Below, piece after piece: positions 22,539-33,158 of a stretch of 64,000 bases of DNA; within the stretch, counting starts at the first letter, position 1, and each line of letters starts with the position of its first letter. The DNA comes from Rostrohypoxylon terebratum (taxonomy: Eukaryota; Ascomycota; Sordariomycetes; Xylariales; Hypoxylaceae). Under the pieces are notes generated by a model that worked only from the letters and a program-made list of their open reading frames with translations, was not told the DNA's origin and did not search any database. The stretch covers positions 62,001-126,000 of the forward strand of contig MU385868.1 of NCBI GenBank assembly GCA_022497145.1, given 5' to 3'. Both the position numbers and the translations under genes were made by a program.

Positions 22539-23472
22539 ATGGACGGCATGACTGATATGCCTGGCATGACTATGACCATGCCGTCGTCTTCGATGACCAT
22601 GAGCATGGCGTCCTCTACTACCACCGCCGCCGCCGCCAGCACTTCGATGGCAATGGGTGGAATGGGTATGGGCGGCATGGGTGGCCATGGTTGCAAGATC
22701 TCGGTAAGTATTATTTTCTTCTCGCTGTCTTATTCTGATTATCGCCTGTAAATCACAACTACCTTATTATGATCCATGATAGTAAATGATCGCATCTATG
22801 AATATTTATGAGATGCTAACACTCACCAATAGATGCTTTGGAACTGGAACACCGTAGATGCTTGCTTTATCTCGGCCTCTTGGCACATCAAGTCCAAGGG
22901 CATGTTTGCCGGTTCTTGTATTGGTGTGATCCTCCTCGCAATGACTCTCGAGGGTCTTCGCCGCTCGGTCAAGGAGTACGACCGCTTCCTTATCCGCAAG
23001 AATGCCAACGGCCCTGTCCCCGTCACCCAGGCCGACACAACCAAGACTGAACCCACCAATGCTACCACTTCGGGCGCCTCTACCTCGGTCACTCCTGCGA
23101 CCGTCGCCAGCTACCGACCCAAGGTGTGGGAACAGGGCATTCGAGCTCTTCTCCACACTGCCCAATTCGTGGTGGCTTATTTCCTCATGCTGTAAGTACT
23201 TTTCTCTACCCACATGACAAACGGGAACTAACATGACGACTAATACTACCTAGGCTTGCAATGTACTACAATGGATATTTGATCATCTGCATCTTCATCG
23301 GTGCGTTCATTGGTGCCTACATCTTTCAGTATGAGAAGCTTGGCGGGTAAGTTTTCACGCTAATCCTTTAACTTTCGTTTCTTTCCTCTTCCATAATACT
23401 AATCTACCTCATAACGACAACAGACAGGAGCAGACCAGCGCTGCCGGTGAAGCCACAGTCTGCTGTGGTTAA
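22539..23472 (+). CDS. CTR-family high-affinity copper transporter
   Basis: Trimeric Cu(I) importer of the plasma or vacuolar membrane. Exons 22539-22703, 22833-23191, 23254-23346 and 23424-23472 join in frame to 221 residues. The N-terminus is methionine-rich with many MxM and MxxM copper-binding motifs (MDGMTDMPGMTMTM). TM1 is in WHIKSKGMFAGSCIGVILLA. After a Ser/Thr/Pro-rich cytosolic loop, TM2 and TM3 contain the diagnostic MLLAM (Mx3M) and the GAFIGAYIF (GxxxG-like) helix-packing motif. The C-terminus ends VCCG, a cysteine motif used for copper handing-over or sensing. The conserved WNWNTVDACFI start of the core resembles the Ctr3-type branch. Introns are 62-129 nt with clear branch sites (TGCTAAC before the first acceptor). 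It is in the same orientation as the isocyanide synthase-like gene. Confidence 0.95.
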
Positions 23473-24840
23473 ACCAATCCCTCCCGACCCCCACGAGTAA
23501 TACCGACCTGAGCAAAAGAATTGTCGATAAACTGCTGCGTCATCGATGTTTAACCCATAATTCACACACGCACATACCCAATAGTAGGGTTTCTGGGTTT
23601 TGACATCGAATCATGAGCCGTATTGGCGGCTTTGCAATAACGATCAAGAGAGTCGTTATATTTGTTTTTTTTTCTCCACTCCATAAATTCGGATAATGAC
23701 AATTTCGATTTATCACTAACACTACGTTTTTTGCTGTTGTGGCCATGAATGTGAATAGTGCCTTCCTAGCTACCTAGGTTTCTAGTTAGGTTAATTATTT
23801 TCTTTGGTACATGGTTTTTGCTATCCTCTTTCCAAAATGGCCATGAGCACCTTAGCACATATCTAGAATCATTGTTACAGTAAATTATCATCCCAACATT
23901 CACATCTAATCGTCCATAGATGATAGTCATAGATATGGTGATTAGTGTAAACTGACATATGTGCTTACTAATCAGCCGACGACATATAGACGATGTTCAC
24001 ACATAGTTCTCGTGTCAAATCTACTAGCTGTGCTGTCCATCTCAGTAATGAAACTCACGAGAACAGTGAGGAACTGCTATTTTTCAATAGGTAGTAGGTA
24101 TGGAGTATCTACCAAGTAGAATTGAGATGAAAAGTATCTGTTGAATAAGCTAGCTAAGCGTGATCAAGAAGATTAACCTATGTCTAATGGACCACCTGAT
24201 TTTAATTTTCACACTAGAGAGGCCGCTATAGTAGCTGCAATAGTATTCTGTATGCACTATATTCTATGTATGTGGATGGATGGATGTCATGGAAATTCAA
24301 TGGATGGAATATGGAGCGTGGAGTATCCTGGTATTGCATTGGCGCCTGCCTATGTTATTAACTTGTGCTTTTCGCACTGAAAGTGGTGTAACATCAATAA
24401 ATATGGGACAATGCCTTCTCTAATTATTTCTATATAAACTTTGATGGTTCTTTGTGGGAGATTCCCGCTGGAGTGCTGGAGTTCAAAAGCCTTCAACGGA
24501 AAGGGGGGGTGTAACCATCGTGAAGATTAACTTAGAAATGGCATTCACATACAAAGGTACATGGGCGATGAAGTACTAGGTATTTTACTGATTCGATTTA
24601 TTTCTCTGTCCAATTTAAAACACAAAATACTTAAATCAGTCAAAAATGCCCCAAGATCAAAGCTTCTACATATACTTGTCGGTACTTGTGTACAAAAAAA
24701 GGACTGTGACGAGAAGTCACCACCACTCGTGACCGACCACACAAGTATATTTCCACGAGGAATAAATGGCCAACCCTAAAGTTTCTAATCAGCCGACAGG
24801 ATTTTGTCGTACCGGAGTGCATAAATACCGGGCCAAGTTC
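23473..24840. other. Gene-free AT-rich region
   Basis: Downstream flank of the copper transporter. It has short repeats but no supported gene. CTACCTAGG occurs at 23770-23778. A TGAGCAAA at 23509-23516, in the transporter 3' flank, matches the reverse complement of a yeast Mac1 core; significance is doubtful. Confidence 0.55.
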
Positions 24841-25205
24841 CTTTACGAAATTCCTTTCCTTTACAACAACGGAAATACAACAGCACAGCTAGCTGTTGGA
24901 AAATAATGCGACACCATATAAGTGAGTCGCTCGACCACAACGCTTGTTATTAACGATCCCCCATCTTCGTTCATCGTAAGTATTAATTATTTAATCATAA
25001 ATCATCATGGATGCTAACTATGATTTCTTGTTACCAGTTCTTCGGTGTATGCAAGCGATGGGGTATTCAACCCATCGAGATGTAACCTCATCTCGTCGCG
25101 ACCATTTCGCCAATTAATTTAACGAAGTGGATTAAATCCCTTCTTAAATAATAACGATGATATAACCATTCATCAATAAAAGGTATGTTATTAAGTTTCC
25201 TTTGT

Positions 25206-25440
25206 CAACTATCATCAACTATCATCAACTATCATCAACTATCACCATCCACCATCCACCATCACCCACCATCGTTCATCATCATCGTCCATCATCTACC
25301 ATCATCTACCATCATCCATCATTATCATCCACCATCCACCATCATCCATCATCCACCACTGTCTATCGCTGTCTATTACTATCCGCTACTGTCCGCCACT
25401 GTCTGCCACTGTTCATCGTTGCCTATCATCAAAAGTCATC
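25206..25440. repeat. CATC/CCATCAT minisatellite
   Basis: Starts with about four tandem copies of a 10-bp unit ATCATCAACT, then degenerates into irregular CCATCCACCAT and CATCATCTAC units and finally ACTGTCTATC/CCGCCACTGTC units. The long open frames on the plus strand here are produced entirely by the repeat. Confidence 0.85.
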
Positions 25441-26259
25441 ACCATTGACGCTTTTTCAAGATTCACGCATCGTCTTGACGACGCTCTAATGAATCCATCG
25501 GGTTCTGTCCTGCCCTAACATCAACATTTTCCGCCCATCAATTGATGGGAAGGGTGAAAAGGATGTACCGCACCCTGGCGTCCGTGATCGTGATGACATG
25601 TGACGGTCGTTTTCGTCGAATGGTACGTTATTGATTACCTAATCATCAAAAGTCATCACAACTAATATTAATTTTCTAGCCTCCACATCTTATCTGGGCG
25701 ATGGCGTGACGAATCCGTTGAGTTGTGGATGACGGCTTCGGTCCTCACGATCCATTAAGAAAAGGGGAGACTTAAGTTCCCCCTTCACATGAAGAGACCG
25801 CAAATATCCGATCTGAGAATACCCGACCCATCTCCCGTCCTCTTCCAATACCCACAACCTGGAGCGTCATTGACAGTACTCCCGAGGGGACAGTCATGTG
25901 CGCTGGCGCGCCAGACAGAGCACCACCTTACCAACCAGGGAGAAGCCCTTGCCAAAGCTTCTTAGACATTGTCCTAGTTCGTTGCATGGTAGGCCTTCTA
26001 ACTGAGACCGAGGCACCCGCCCTGGATCTTGGCGAACCTCCATGACAACCCTAAGCTCTACTGTCATGAGCGACGCCAGTGGCGCTGGACGCCACAAGTC
26101 TAGCAGGCCGGGCTCAAGACATCGACACGGCCGGCTGGTCCACCGTGAATACTCGGAAACTGTCTCGCTGGGCGAGCAGAGCCCCTGTGGAGCTCGTATG
26201 ATGAGCTCGCTGAATATCATCACCCAGCTATCAAAGAATTGTAGGGGAGAAGAGTCGCA

Positions 26260-26275
26260 CTCCCCTTAAGGGGAG
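26260..26275. repeat. Perfect 16-bp palindrome
   Basis: CTCCCCTTAAGGGGAG is self-complementary over 16 bases, centred on TTAA. A related inverted arrangement with GGGGA and TTCCCC arms around CTTAAG lies at 25763-25785. Confidence 0.85.
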
Positions 26276-26486
26276 CTAAGCAACGTCTCATTTCCCAATA
26301 TGAAGGTCCCTTAAGCCGGCCCCCAAAGGGGTCTGGAGGGCCTTCGGCGTCCCTGATATCAAGGCTCTTTGGGAAGTCGGCACTGTCGATTCTGAACGGC
26401 TGGTTCTGCGCCTGGACCGAGTGTGAGAAACAGCGTCGGACTACCCCTGCTAGCGGGGGTGTCTGCGGCCTCTTCTTCGGCTAAGA

Positions 26487-26585
26487 GCCGTCTGGTACGG
26501 CTCTTACACCTGGTTGCCGTCTGGTATTGCTCCTACACCAGGTTGCCGTCCGGGGCGCTGTTCCCCGTCATGCTGCCGTTTGGAG
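26487..26585. repeat. About 30-bp direct repeats, roughly three copies
   Basis: Units begin GCCGTCTGGTA, GCCGTCTGGTATTG and GCCGTCCGG, each followed by a GCTCcTACACC-like segment and GGTT. A fourth partial start, GCCGTTTGG, follows. The units drift, so it is an old array. Confidence 0.75.
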
Positions 26586-27657
26586 GGCAAGCTCTAAAGC
26601 TTCGCTCTGAGGGGGTTAACACTGCCCCCGACGCCATGTTGGCCGGGCTGGTCCCGGACCTTGCTGTCTGATGTCCGATGGCTTGGCTGCGTGCGATCTA
26701 AGTACTCGGTACCCTAATGGACCGAGACTATCGCAATACCGCGGTCAAGAAAAGGCTCGGCCCCCCCCTAATGGGGTGTCCTCGGCAAGGAGAAAGTTCT
26801 ATTGCGGATCAAGAATTGTGCTTTTAATGTGAATGACCCATGTTCTGTCCTGGCACACCTCGACTTGTGAGAGCCTACCAAATGAACCAGTCTATGGGCG
26901 AATTTAACAAGAGAACCATAAGGTTCTCTTCTAGCCCCCTAATTGCAACCGTAAGGGTTGAGACGTCATCCGAGGTCGCATCGATCGAAGATATCGCACT
27001 GCTGCGGCGACAATTTCATGCTTGGTGGACCCTGAGCGACTTCAGCCTGCCGAACCTATCATCCATCACATTTCGCACTACTCGGAGCGCTCGTAATACC
27101 CGACAACATATGCCTGGACACGGAATAATTGTACCGGGTCCTAATATAACCTGGGACCTAACTGTACCAGGTGTTAACAAGGTACCGAGCCATGCTAGGC
27201 CACCATGCTCCGGGCCTAACTGCCCGAGGCGTTAAGGTGGTCCCGCTTGCGCTCCTTCTAATTATGTCTGTGGCCTAATCGCTCCAGGGCATATCTACCA
27301 CGATGCTCCTAAGAGCACAGACAATGCCTTGATTTGCTACGCGAGGAGTTCTGAGCTACTCCACACTAAGGGGCACGGTATATAAAGGAAACCCTTCTTT
27401 GCCTGGCTGAACTCCAAGGGATGATGCTATGCCGAGGAACTCCCTCTCACGGGATCTTCGTGGAAGGCTTGCCGATACCGCACCCACCTCTACATTTCAT
27501 TGGAGAAGAAGCTTCAACAGGAAGACTCCTCGCAGCTTTCTACCGAGGAGTGGCTTAATGGGAAGAGCCGGCCATATGATAATCGTCTTATAATATAAAG
27601 AAGACGAATAAGTTCGGAATCTCCCTCACACCTAAGCGTGAAGCGGCTTCCTACTTG

Positions 27658-27719
27658 ATATGGGGGAGAGGGATAGTTGGTGGCCAAGTAAGCCCACCAA
27701 CACCCTCGTGCCCCCATAT
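27658..27719. repeat. Imperfect inverted repeat / stem-loop
   Basis: The outer arms ATATGGGGG and CCCCCATAT pair, as do the inner arms GTTGGTGG and CCACCAAC, around a loop of about 9 bases; the stretch between inner and outer arms pairs only partly. It could form a long hairpin in RNA or single-stranded DNA. Confidence 0.7.
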
Positions 27720-27970
27720 GAGGTCGAAGATGACGAGGAAGAGGCATACGGTGCTTGCGAATAATCCCCACGAAGGACATCTTTGAGTCGTTCAATATAT
27801 TTCCCTTATCCCAACGCATGCGTCATGTGGGAGAGATCGCGGCGCCTCCTCTGGAATGCGCTGGTGCTGGCACAAATGATTGCCTTGGCCCATGGGAGTC
27901 TCGGGGAGCAAAGGGTACGTTGGCGCTGGCGCCAGCGTACCCCCGGGGGGAAGTAAAGTACCTCCTGGCG

Positions 27971-28048
27971 ACGAGGAGGCGACGGCGACGATGATGATGA
28001 TGATGACACTATGACGACGATGGCGACGATGTCGATGACGACGAGGCA
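27971..28048. repeat. GAC/GAT trinucleotide-rich tract
   Basis: Irregular GACGAGGAGGCGACG, GATGATGATGATGAT and GACGACGATGGCGACG units. Reads as simple-sequence DNA, not as a coding acidic tract, because stops interrupt it on both sides. Confidence 0.7.
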
Positions 28049-28080
28049 TGTTTCCTGCGGCTTCCCACGCGTAAGCTCCA

Positions 28081-28144
28081 GCTAACCGTAACCGGTGCTA
28101 ATCGTAACCGGAGCTGATTGCAACCGGTGCTAACCGTGACCGGT
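28081..28144. repeat. Four tandem copies of a 16-bp unit
   Basis: The unit GCTAACCGTAACCGGT is repeated four times without gaps, with 2-4 differences per copy. Adjacent to the GAC/GAT tract. Confidence 0.85.
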
Positions 28145-29089
28145 GGCGGTTCGTGAGCAGCAACGTCCCTGAACCTCATAACGGAAGTCTGCGGCTAAAA
28201 CTAAAAACGCGGACCCTGGGTGTTCTGCTGCATGCCACTAAAAGCGCCGTGGGCGCACTGAGGCACATACAGGAGGTAGTACACTCAGACGAGGTCGTCG
28301 ACCGGAACATGGGGGAGCCCTGGGTGTGGCACTTCTCGCAATCATGTCGTAAAGTCTATGGAGCTGGTTGCTACGAGGGACAGAGCATGCGCAATCACCT
28401 AACCAGACAGCTATAAGCATTTTTGTGCCATCCAAGGCAGAAAGAGACGAATTGAAGAAGACCTTCGTCATGCCCGATATGGAGGATGTGAAGTTTAAAT
28501 CCTTTCAGAAGCTAGCACAAAGACGAGGTAGGGTGTACGGAATGAACTGATACGGGGACAACGATGCACGGGTTATCGAGAAGGTCACAACGGCGAAAGA
28601 CTATTGGACAGCAGTCCTGTCGGAGCACCCCATCAGAGGCTATTGTGATAAATATCATGTCGCCTCTGGGGAAACCGTAACACTACGGGCGAAGAGGTCT
28701 CGGGAAAGGGTAGTGGTCAGGTATAACTCTTGGAGGCACTGGAATGTTATTCTGTCTACTTAAGCTTGTCATTAATAACTTCTTTAAATGTTATCAACAA
28801 ATGTTGATAGAATTAGGGGGTTGGACAATCAAGATCGATAAATAAAATCAATGGCGCAGTCTGCTAGGTGAACATATGTATTAGTAAGCAATGTCGTTGT
28901 ACGGCTATACCTCGGACCGACTAGTTTAATCATCATTATCATTACTTAATCTGCATCGGAGATCTAGTGTGTGGCTGAAGGTCTTACCTAATCCTAGGAC
29001 CTAAGCATCTTTTTCTTGTTCCACCTTAGAAACGAAATCAACAACTTCCTTTTTTATTTCCCCGTCCCACGTTTCCAGTGATTTTCAGG

Positions 29090-30958
29090 ATGGCACCAAC
29101 AAAAGACAGCTTCCTCGACCTGGAAAGGCATCGGCGCACGTTAGAGGAGAACGTCGAGAAGCTCTCGAAGGCTCTTGAGTACTGGAAACAATGTCGAGAA
29201 GAATACGAGACACTGCGCAAAGCTGTTCAATCGCTACCCTCATCTGCCAGCCGAAGCGAATTTACGAGGACACGAGATCAGTTTAAAGGCAAAATCCTGG
29301 ACAAGAAGGAACTCGATGTTATATTCGGCCCTAATGTTACCAAGACCGCTGAACAGGTCATTAGCTTACTCACTAACCGAGTGGATTACGTCTCCAAAAA
29401 TGTTGGCACACTCAGCAAGCAACTTCAGGATGTGCAGAACAAGCTTGCTGCCGTGACGGTTGTTACGAACCCCGATGCCACCGACGAAGAAGGACTACCG
29501 ATCACTGAGATCATGGAAGAATTAGATGACGACGATAACGTGGTATCTTACACCCTACGTACTCCCAGCGACAATCGACCGCAGATCTTAGAAACGTTGA
29601 GGAAAGCCGGAATAACGGGCCTTGACACTTCTTCCAATGGAAACCTTGTATTCAAGACCTCGGAAGAAGCGCAAGAAGGCGAATCGCAGCCTTCGAAAGA
29701 CGCTCAAAGTCCATCAGTCCCCCAGCCCAAGCAATCTGAGGATCTTGAGTCGTCAACGGTTTCAGCCCAACCAACCCAACAAGCCGAGAGTTCTTCTACT
29801 CCGGAAGAACCTAAAGCAAAGCCTAGGAAGAAGAGCGTCGCGTTTACCGAAGACACAAAGTCTGGGGAAGAGCAGGGGCAAACAGACACTGCCAAGAGAT
29901 TGGAAGAGATTCTTCAGAGGGCAAGGGATCAGCAGAGCATAATATCAAACCCCGTTTTCCCCGCCTACGAATCACCGGAGGATGCGGCTTTGCGAGAAGA
30001 TATGCTTCGCTACAATAAAGAGACTATGCAGTATGAGATGGCACCCATCGTTGCTGAATTGCAACTAGAAGAAGGGTCTTCTGAGGATGACTCAGATGAT
30101 TACAGTGATGAAGAGGAAGAAGAAGAAGAAGAAGAAGACGACGATGATGATGACGAGGAAGATGAATGGGGCCGAACAAAGATCCGCGTTGATGACGACT
30201 GGAAGCGATATATGCTGGAATTGAGAGAGAGGCTGGAAGGGCATGAAATCAAGGAGGCAAAGGCAGCGGCAGCAGACGATGATAGGAATATGCTCGAGGG
30301 TGTTGGCCGTATCACTGTCAGACCAGCGGTTCAAGATATGCCTCATGGTACTAACGGTGAAGGCGCACCAACGACGGGATCCATCATCGAGGATGCAGCA
30401 CCAGCGAAAGACGTTAAGAGCGTTAAGTTTGCACAGAGCCTCGACATTGCTGAGGCTCCAACCCCAGCCCCAAGGCAAACGTTGTCAGAATCGACGGACT
30501 CCTCCAAAGGAAACCTCATGTCTGATGTTATGGAGCGCAACGGCGGAACACGTCAACCAAGGGCACCTTCAAGTAAGAAGATGTCTCGTTTCCGCAAGGA
30601 GAGGACCACTAAGCCTTCGATAATAAAGGCGCCGCTGGCCTTAGACGGCACCCCTATCGCGCCAGAAAGGCCCGACATCAACATAAAGCCTACACCAACA
30701 GGACCCCAGGGTCAGATTATAGCGGAATCCGTTTTGGAGCACGAGCCGTCTTCGGTGGCGAAAGAACCGGACGAATTCGACGCCAACCTACTACACAACC
30801 AAGCTACGGAAGAGTACTACAAGATGCGAAATAGGCTCGTACATCGCAATGGCGGCTTCATGAAGGAAGACGAGAGTCCTATCCAGCCACTTGACGAAGA
30901 GGAAGGCGGACCTAAGCGGGTGAGCCGGTTTAAGGCAGCAAGATTAGCGAAACCTTGA
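29090..30958 (+). CDS. uri1: Unconventional prefoldin RPB5-interactor homologue (Uri1/Bud27)
   Basis: Co-chaperone of the prefoldin family that binds the Rpb5 subunit and helps assemble RNA polymerases. Single exon of 622 residues from the ATG at 29090; an in-frame GTG 12 nt upstream is not used. Residues about 5-140 form the alpha-prefoldin-like coiled coil (LERHRRTLEENVEKLSKALE, then a hairpin with FGPNVTKTAEQVISLL, then VSKNVGTLSKQLQDVQNKL). The middle is disordered and contains a long Glu/Asp run near residues 330-355. A short motif characteristic of the fungal Uri/Bud27 C-terminal domain (DUF3835-like) appears as KKMSRFRKER near residue 505 and again at the end as RVSRFKAARLAKP. Bud27 in yeast has similar size and layout. 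A neighbouring CAG just before the ATG could be the end of a 5' UTR intron. Confidence 0.88.
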   Translation: MAPTKDSFLDLERHRRTLEENVEKLSKALEYWKQCREEYETLRKAVQSLPSSASRSEFTRTRDQFKGKILDKKELDVIFGPNVTKTAEQVISLLTNRVDYVSKNVGTLSKQLQDVQNKLAAVTVVTNPDATDEEGLPITEIMEELDDDDNVVSYTLRTPSDNRPQILETLRKAGITGLDTSSNGNLVFKTSEEAQEGESQPSKDAQSPSVPQPKQSEDLESSTVSAQPTQQAESSSTPEEPKAKPRKKSVAFTEDTKSGEEQGQTDTAKRLEEILQRARDQQSIISNPVFPAYESPEDAALREDMLRYNKETMQYEMAPIVAELQLEEGSSEDDSDDYSDEEEEEEEEEDDDDDDEEDEWGRTKIRVDDDWKRYMLELRERLEGHEIKEAKAAAADDDRNMLEGVGRITVRPAVQDMPHGTNGEGAPTTGSIIEDAAPAKDVKSVKFAQSLDIAEAPTPAPRQTLSESTDSSKGNLMSDVMERNGGTRQPRAPSSKKMSRFRKERTTKPSIIKAPLALDGTPIAPERPDINIKPTPTGPQGQIIAESVLEHEPSSVAKEPDEFDANLLHNQATEEYYKMRNRLVHRNGGFMKEDESPIQPLDEEEGGPKRVSRFKAARLAKP

Positions 30959-31742
30959 ACGAGCTAGCTATCCGAAACACCTCAATGTTGGGTCGCGAAC
31001 TCCAGTTCTTGATGTCAGGGTAGCTTGATCAGGATTTGCGCTATTGCGTGACTAAGGACCGCGCGTAAATGGATCGTGTGTGACCTCGACAGACCACTCG
31101 GATCTGGAGGACTCGCGAATGTCTATTCATCAGCAATTCGCTTGGCACTTAGGTAATTGGCATCAATGCATTGCTCAATCAAAGACCATTTCCGAAATCG
31201 TCAACGATATCATAAGAGAATGCTTTCAACATAGGTAGGGTTTCCCCAATGTGCCTGTCGTAAGTGATTTTCTGCTATTTTTTATTTGTCCTATCATCTG
31301 CCGGGTACATGAGACCACATAGATACATGACGGAACGCTCTTAATCTGACAATTGATGCGTAGCGGCGGTTCATCTGCTATGCCATTACTAGCGATTCCA
31401 AGATCAAACCGTGACGGGGCTCTCTGAGGCCTCTACCTTGGGCATTTATGCCGTTTTTGTGGTTTTGGCTATTCGTTTCACCCTGCACATCTATCTCCAT
31501 CGTCTCTCCCACTTACATATACATGCGTGACAATGATGTATGTATGTATGTATGTATGTATGTATGTATGTAGTCAATCAAACAATGCTTCGATGCTCGT
31601 GTCCTCGAGATGTTTCCTTATACATGACTTAGATCTTGGCTATGGCCAGTGACGTCTCCCAAGACCTTTTTGACTTGCCAAGCTTTCTCAAATTTTACTA
31701 TTTTCACCACCCTATTCACCTCCTATCAACACCCCCGCCATC
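30959..31742. other. Convergent intergenic region with a TGTA microsatellite
   Basis: Between the 3' ends of uri1 (+) and nudC (-). About nine tandem TGTA units lie at 31536-31573. No gene seen. Confidence 0.6.
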
Positions 31743-32489
31743 CTACTGCACCTTAGCCTTGCTAAAGTCCAGCTCGGGATGCTGTTCCTGGAACTTCTTG
31801 AGGATGTCGGCCTTCTTCTGGTCGTCGGAGGTGGGCAGGCCCTGCTCCTTCTGGCGCTGGTCGTACATCATCTTCTCGACCATGCCGCGGGTCTCGCCGT
31901 CGAGGTCGCTCAGCTTGGAGTTCTCGGGCTGGATCTTGGTGACGTCGATCTTGGGGGCGGTGGTGACGACGTGCGCCCACCACTCCATCTTGTTGATCTT
32001 GTCGAGGTGGATCTCGATCGTCTTCGTGTTGTCGGGCGCGGAGACGAGGGTCCAGGTCGAGTCTTCGGTGTGGATTGCGTGGGGGAGGTCGCCCTGGAGA
32101 TGTGGTGGTCTGGTTAGCTTATTGATGTTCTTTACTCGTGCGCTGCTGCGTGTGCTATGGTCGCGGGCGCGGGTGTGGGAGCGGGAGCGGGAGTGGGAGT
32201 ACGTACATCTATGATGGGATCTTGGCCCTTGATGCCGGCCTTGAGCTTCAGCTTCTTGATCTCTACGACGATGTCCCGTCCCTTGAGGTTACCGGGTACC
32301 GTGATGTTGATGTCGACGTCGCCGATGGTCTGGTTCCACTTGTAGGGCAGAGCAGCTTGCTCCTCGGCCTCCTTGGCGCGGGCAGCTGCTTCTTGCTCGG
32401 GCGTAGGTTCTGAACACTGTTAGATACTTTTCTTTTCCACGCAAACTTTGGAAGAAGGTCATATGCGGACGCTTACCATTGTCTGCCAT
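31743..32489 (-). CDS. nudC: Nuclear movement protein NudC (CS domain)
   Basis: Dynein/Lis1-pathway co-chaperone needed for nuclear migration in hyphae. Exons 32477-32489 (13 nt), 32207-32409 and 31743-32093 give 188 residues, near the size of Aspergillus NudC. After a short Glu/Ala-rich N-terminal helix comes the p23-like CS domain: LPYKWNQTIGDVDINITVPG, DIVVEIKKLKLKAGIKGQDP, then a GDLPHAI loop, DSTWTLV and TKTIEIHLDKINKMEWW. The C-terminal helix has the family signature MVEKMMYDQRQKEQGLPTSD and ends HPELDFSKAKVQ. Coding DNA is GC-rich at third positions. Divergent from tfb3, sharing a 670-bp promoter region. Confidence 0.95.
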
Positions 32490-33158
32490 CGTTGTAAGAT
32501 TATTCGTAGTCTCCTCTTGTCGTTTGGGGGCTGTTTGGCGTATTAGGGATTAAGTCTGGTACGTCGAAGAATTTATCAGAAAACGAAGGAAGACCTGAAG
32601 AGCTCAAATAGCTGAATGGAGGGGCAAGCGTTAGTGGGACAAGTATCCCTGTCACTTCCAAAGCTTCCTGGGAGTTATCGGCCAATCACTGTTCTGGTAA
32701 GGGATGCGGGTACCGGGTACGGTACCTAACGGTGCTGTACCTGCTACCTGGCCCCATTAATTTCTATTTCTGGGTACCTTCAAGGTTGTTAGTACCTGGT
32801 GCGTACCGCACCTACCCAGCTATTTTAAACAATTATCAATCGGAATTCCAACAAGAGTTCAACTTCCATTCTTTCAACCTACAACCTCAAATCTTCTTCT
32901 GACCGTCGCTTTCAACAGCTTTCTCAACGCGCAGCTAGTTTGTTCACCTCCAACAAGACGACACATTGAACCCAAATGGTGACATCCTACTTATCTACGA
33001 TCTTTTCTTTCACCTAGCGACCGCCTTTACGACGATCGCTTCTTCACGCTCGTTACCTCTCTCGAGATAGGAAGTTGAACATAGATCACGACAGATATCC
33101 CACACACTCAAAACAATCAAGTGCTAGAACAACCCAATCCTCTTCACAATCGACCACC
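32490..33158. promoter_or_regulatory. Shared divergent promoter region of nudC and tfb3
   Basis: The 670 bases between two oppositely directed start codons must hold both promoters. A repeated GGTACC/GTACCGGGTAC cluster lies at 32708-32812, and a CT-rich leader precedes tfb3. No specific factor site is claimed. Confidence 0.55.

Larger units (their letters stand above)
25500..28780. other. GC-rich, ORF-poor, repeat-bearing island of unknown origin
   Basis: About 3.3 kb with base composition clearly richer in G+C than both flanks. It has no credible exon structure and many stop codons in all frames. It contains several short tandem arrays and inverted repeats, listed separately. It may be a decayed mobile element or captured non-coding DNA, but no reverse transcriptase, transposase or terminal repeats could be recognised. 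Boundaries are approximate. Confidence 0.45.

Noticed and set aside
25185..25489. Two plus-strand ORFs rich in Ser, His and Pro
   Set aside because: Encoded entirely by the CATC minisatellite.
24840..28800. LTR retrotransposon spanning the repeat-rich island
   Set aside because: No matching long terminal repeats at the two edges, no primer-binding site or polypurine tract, and no reverse transcriptase or integrase motif in any frame could be found by eye.
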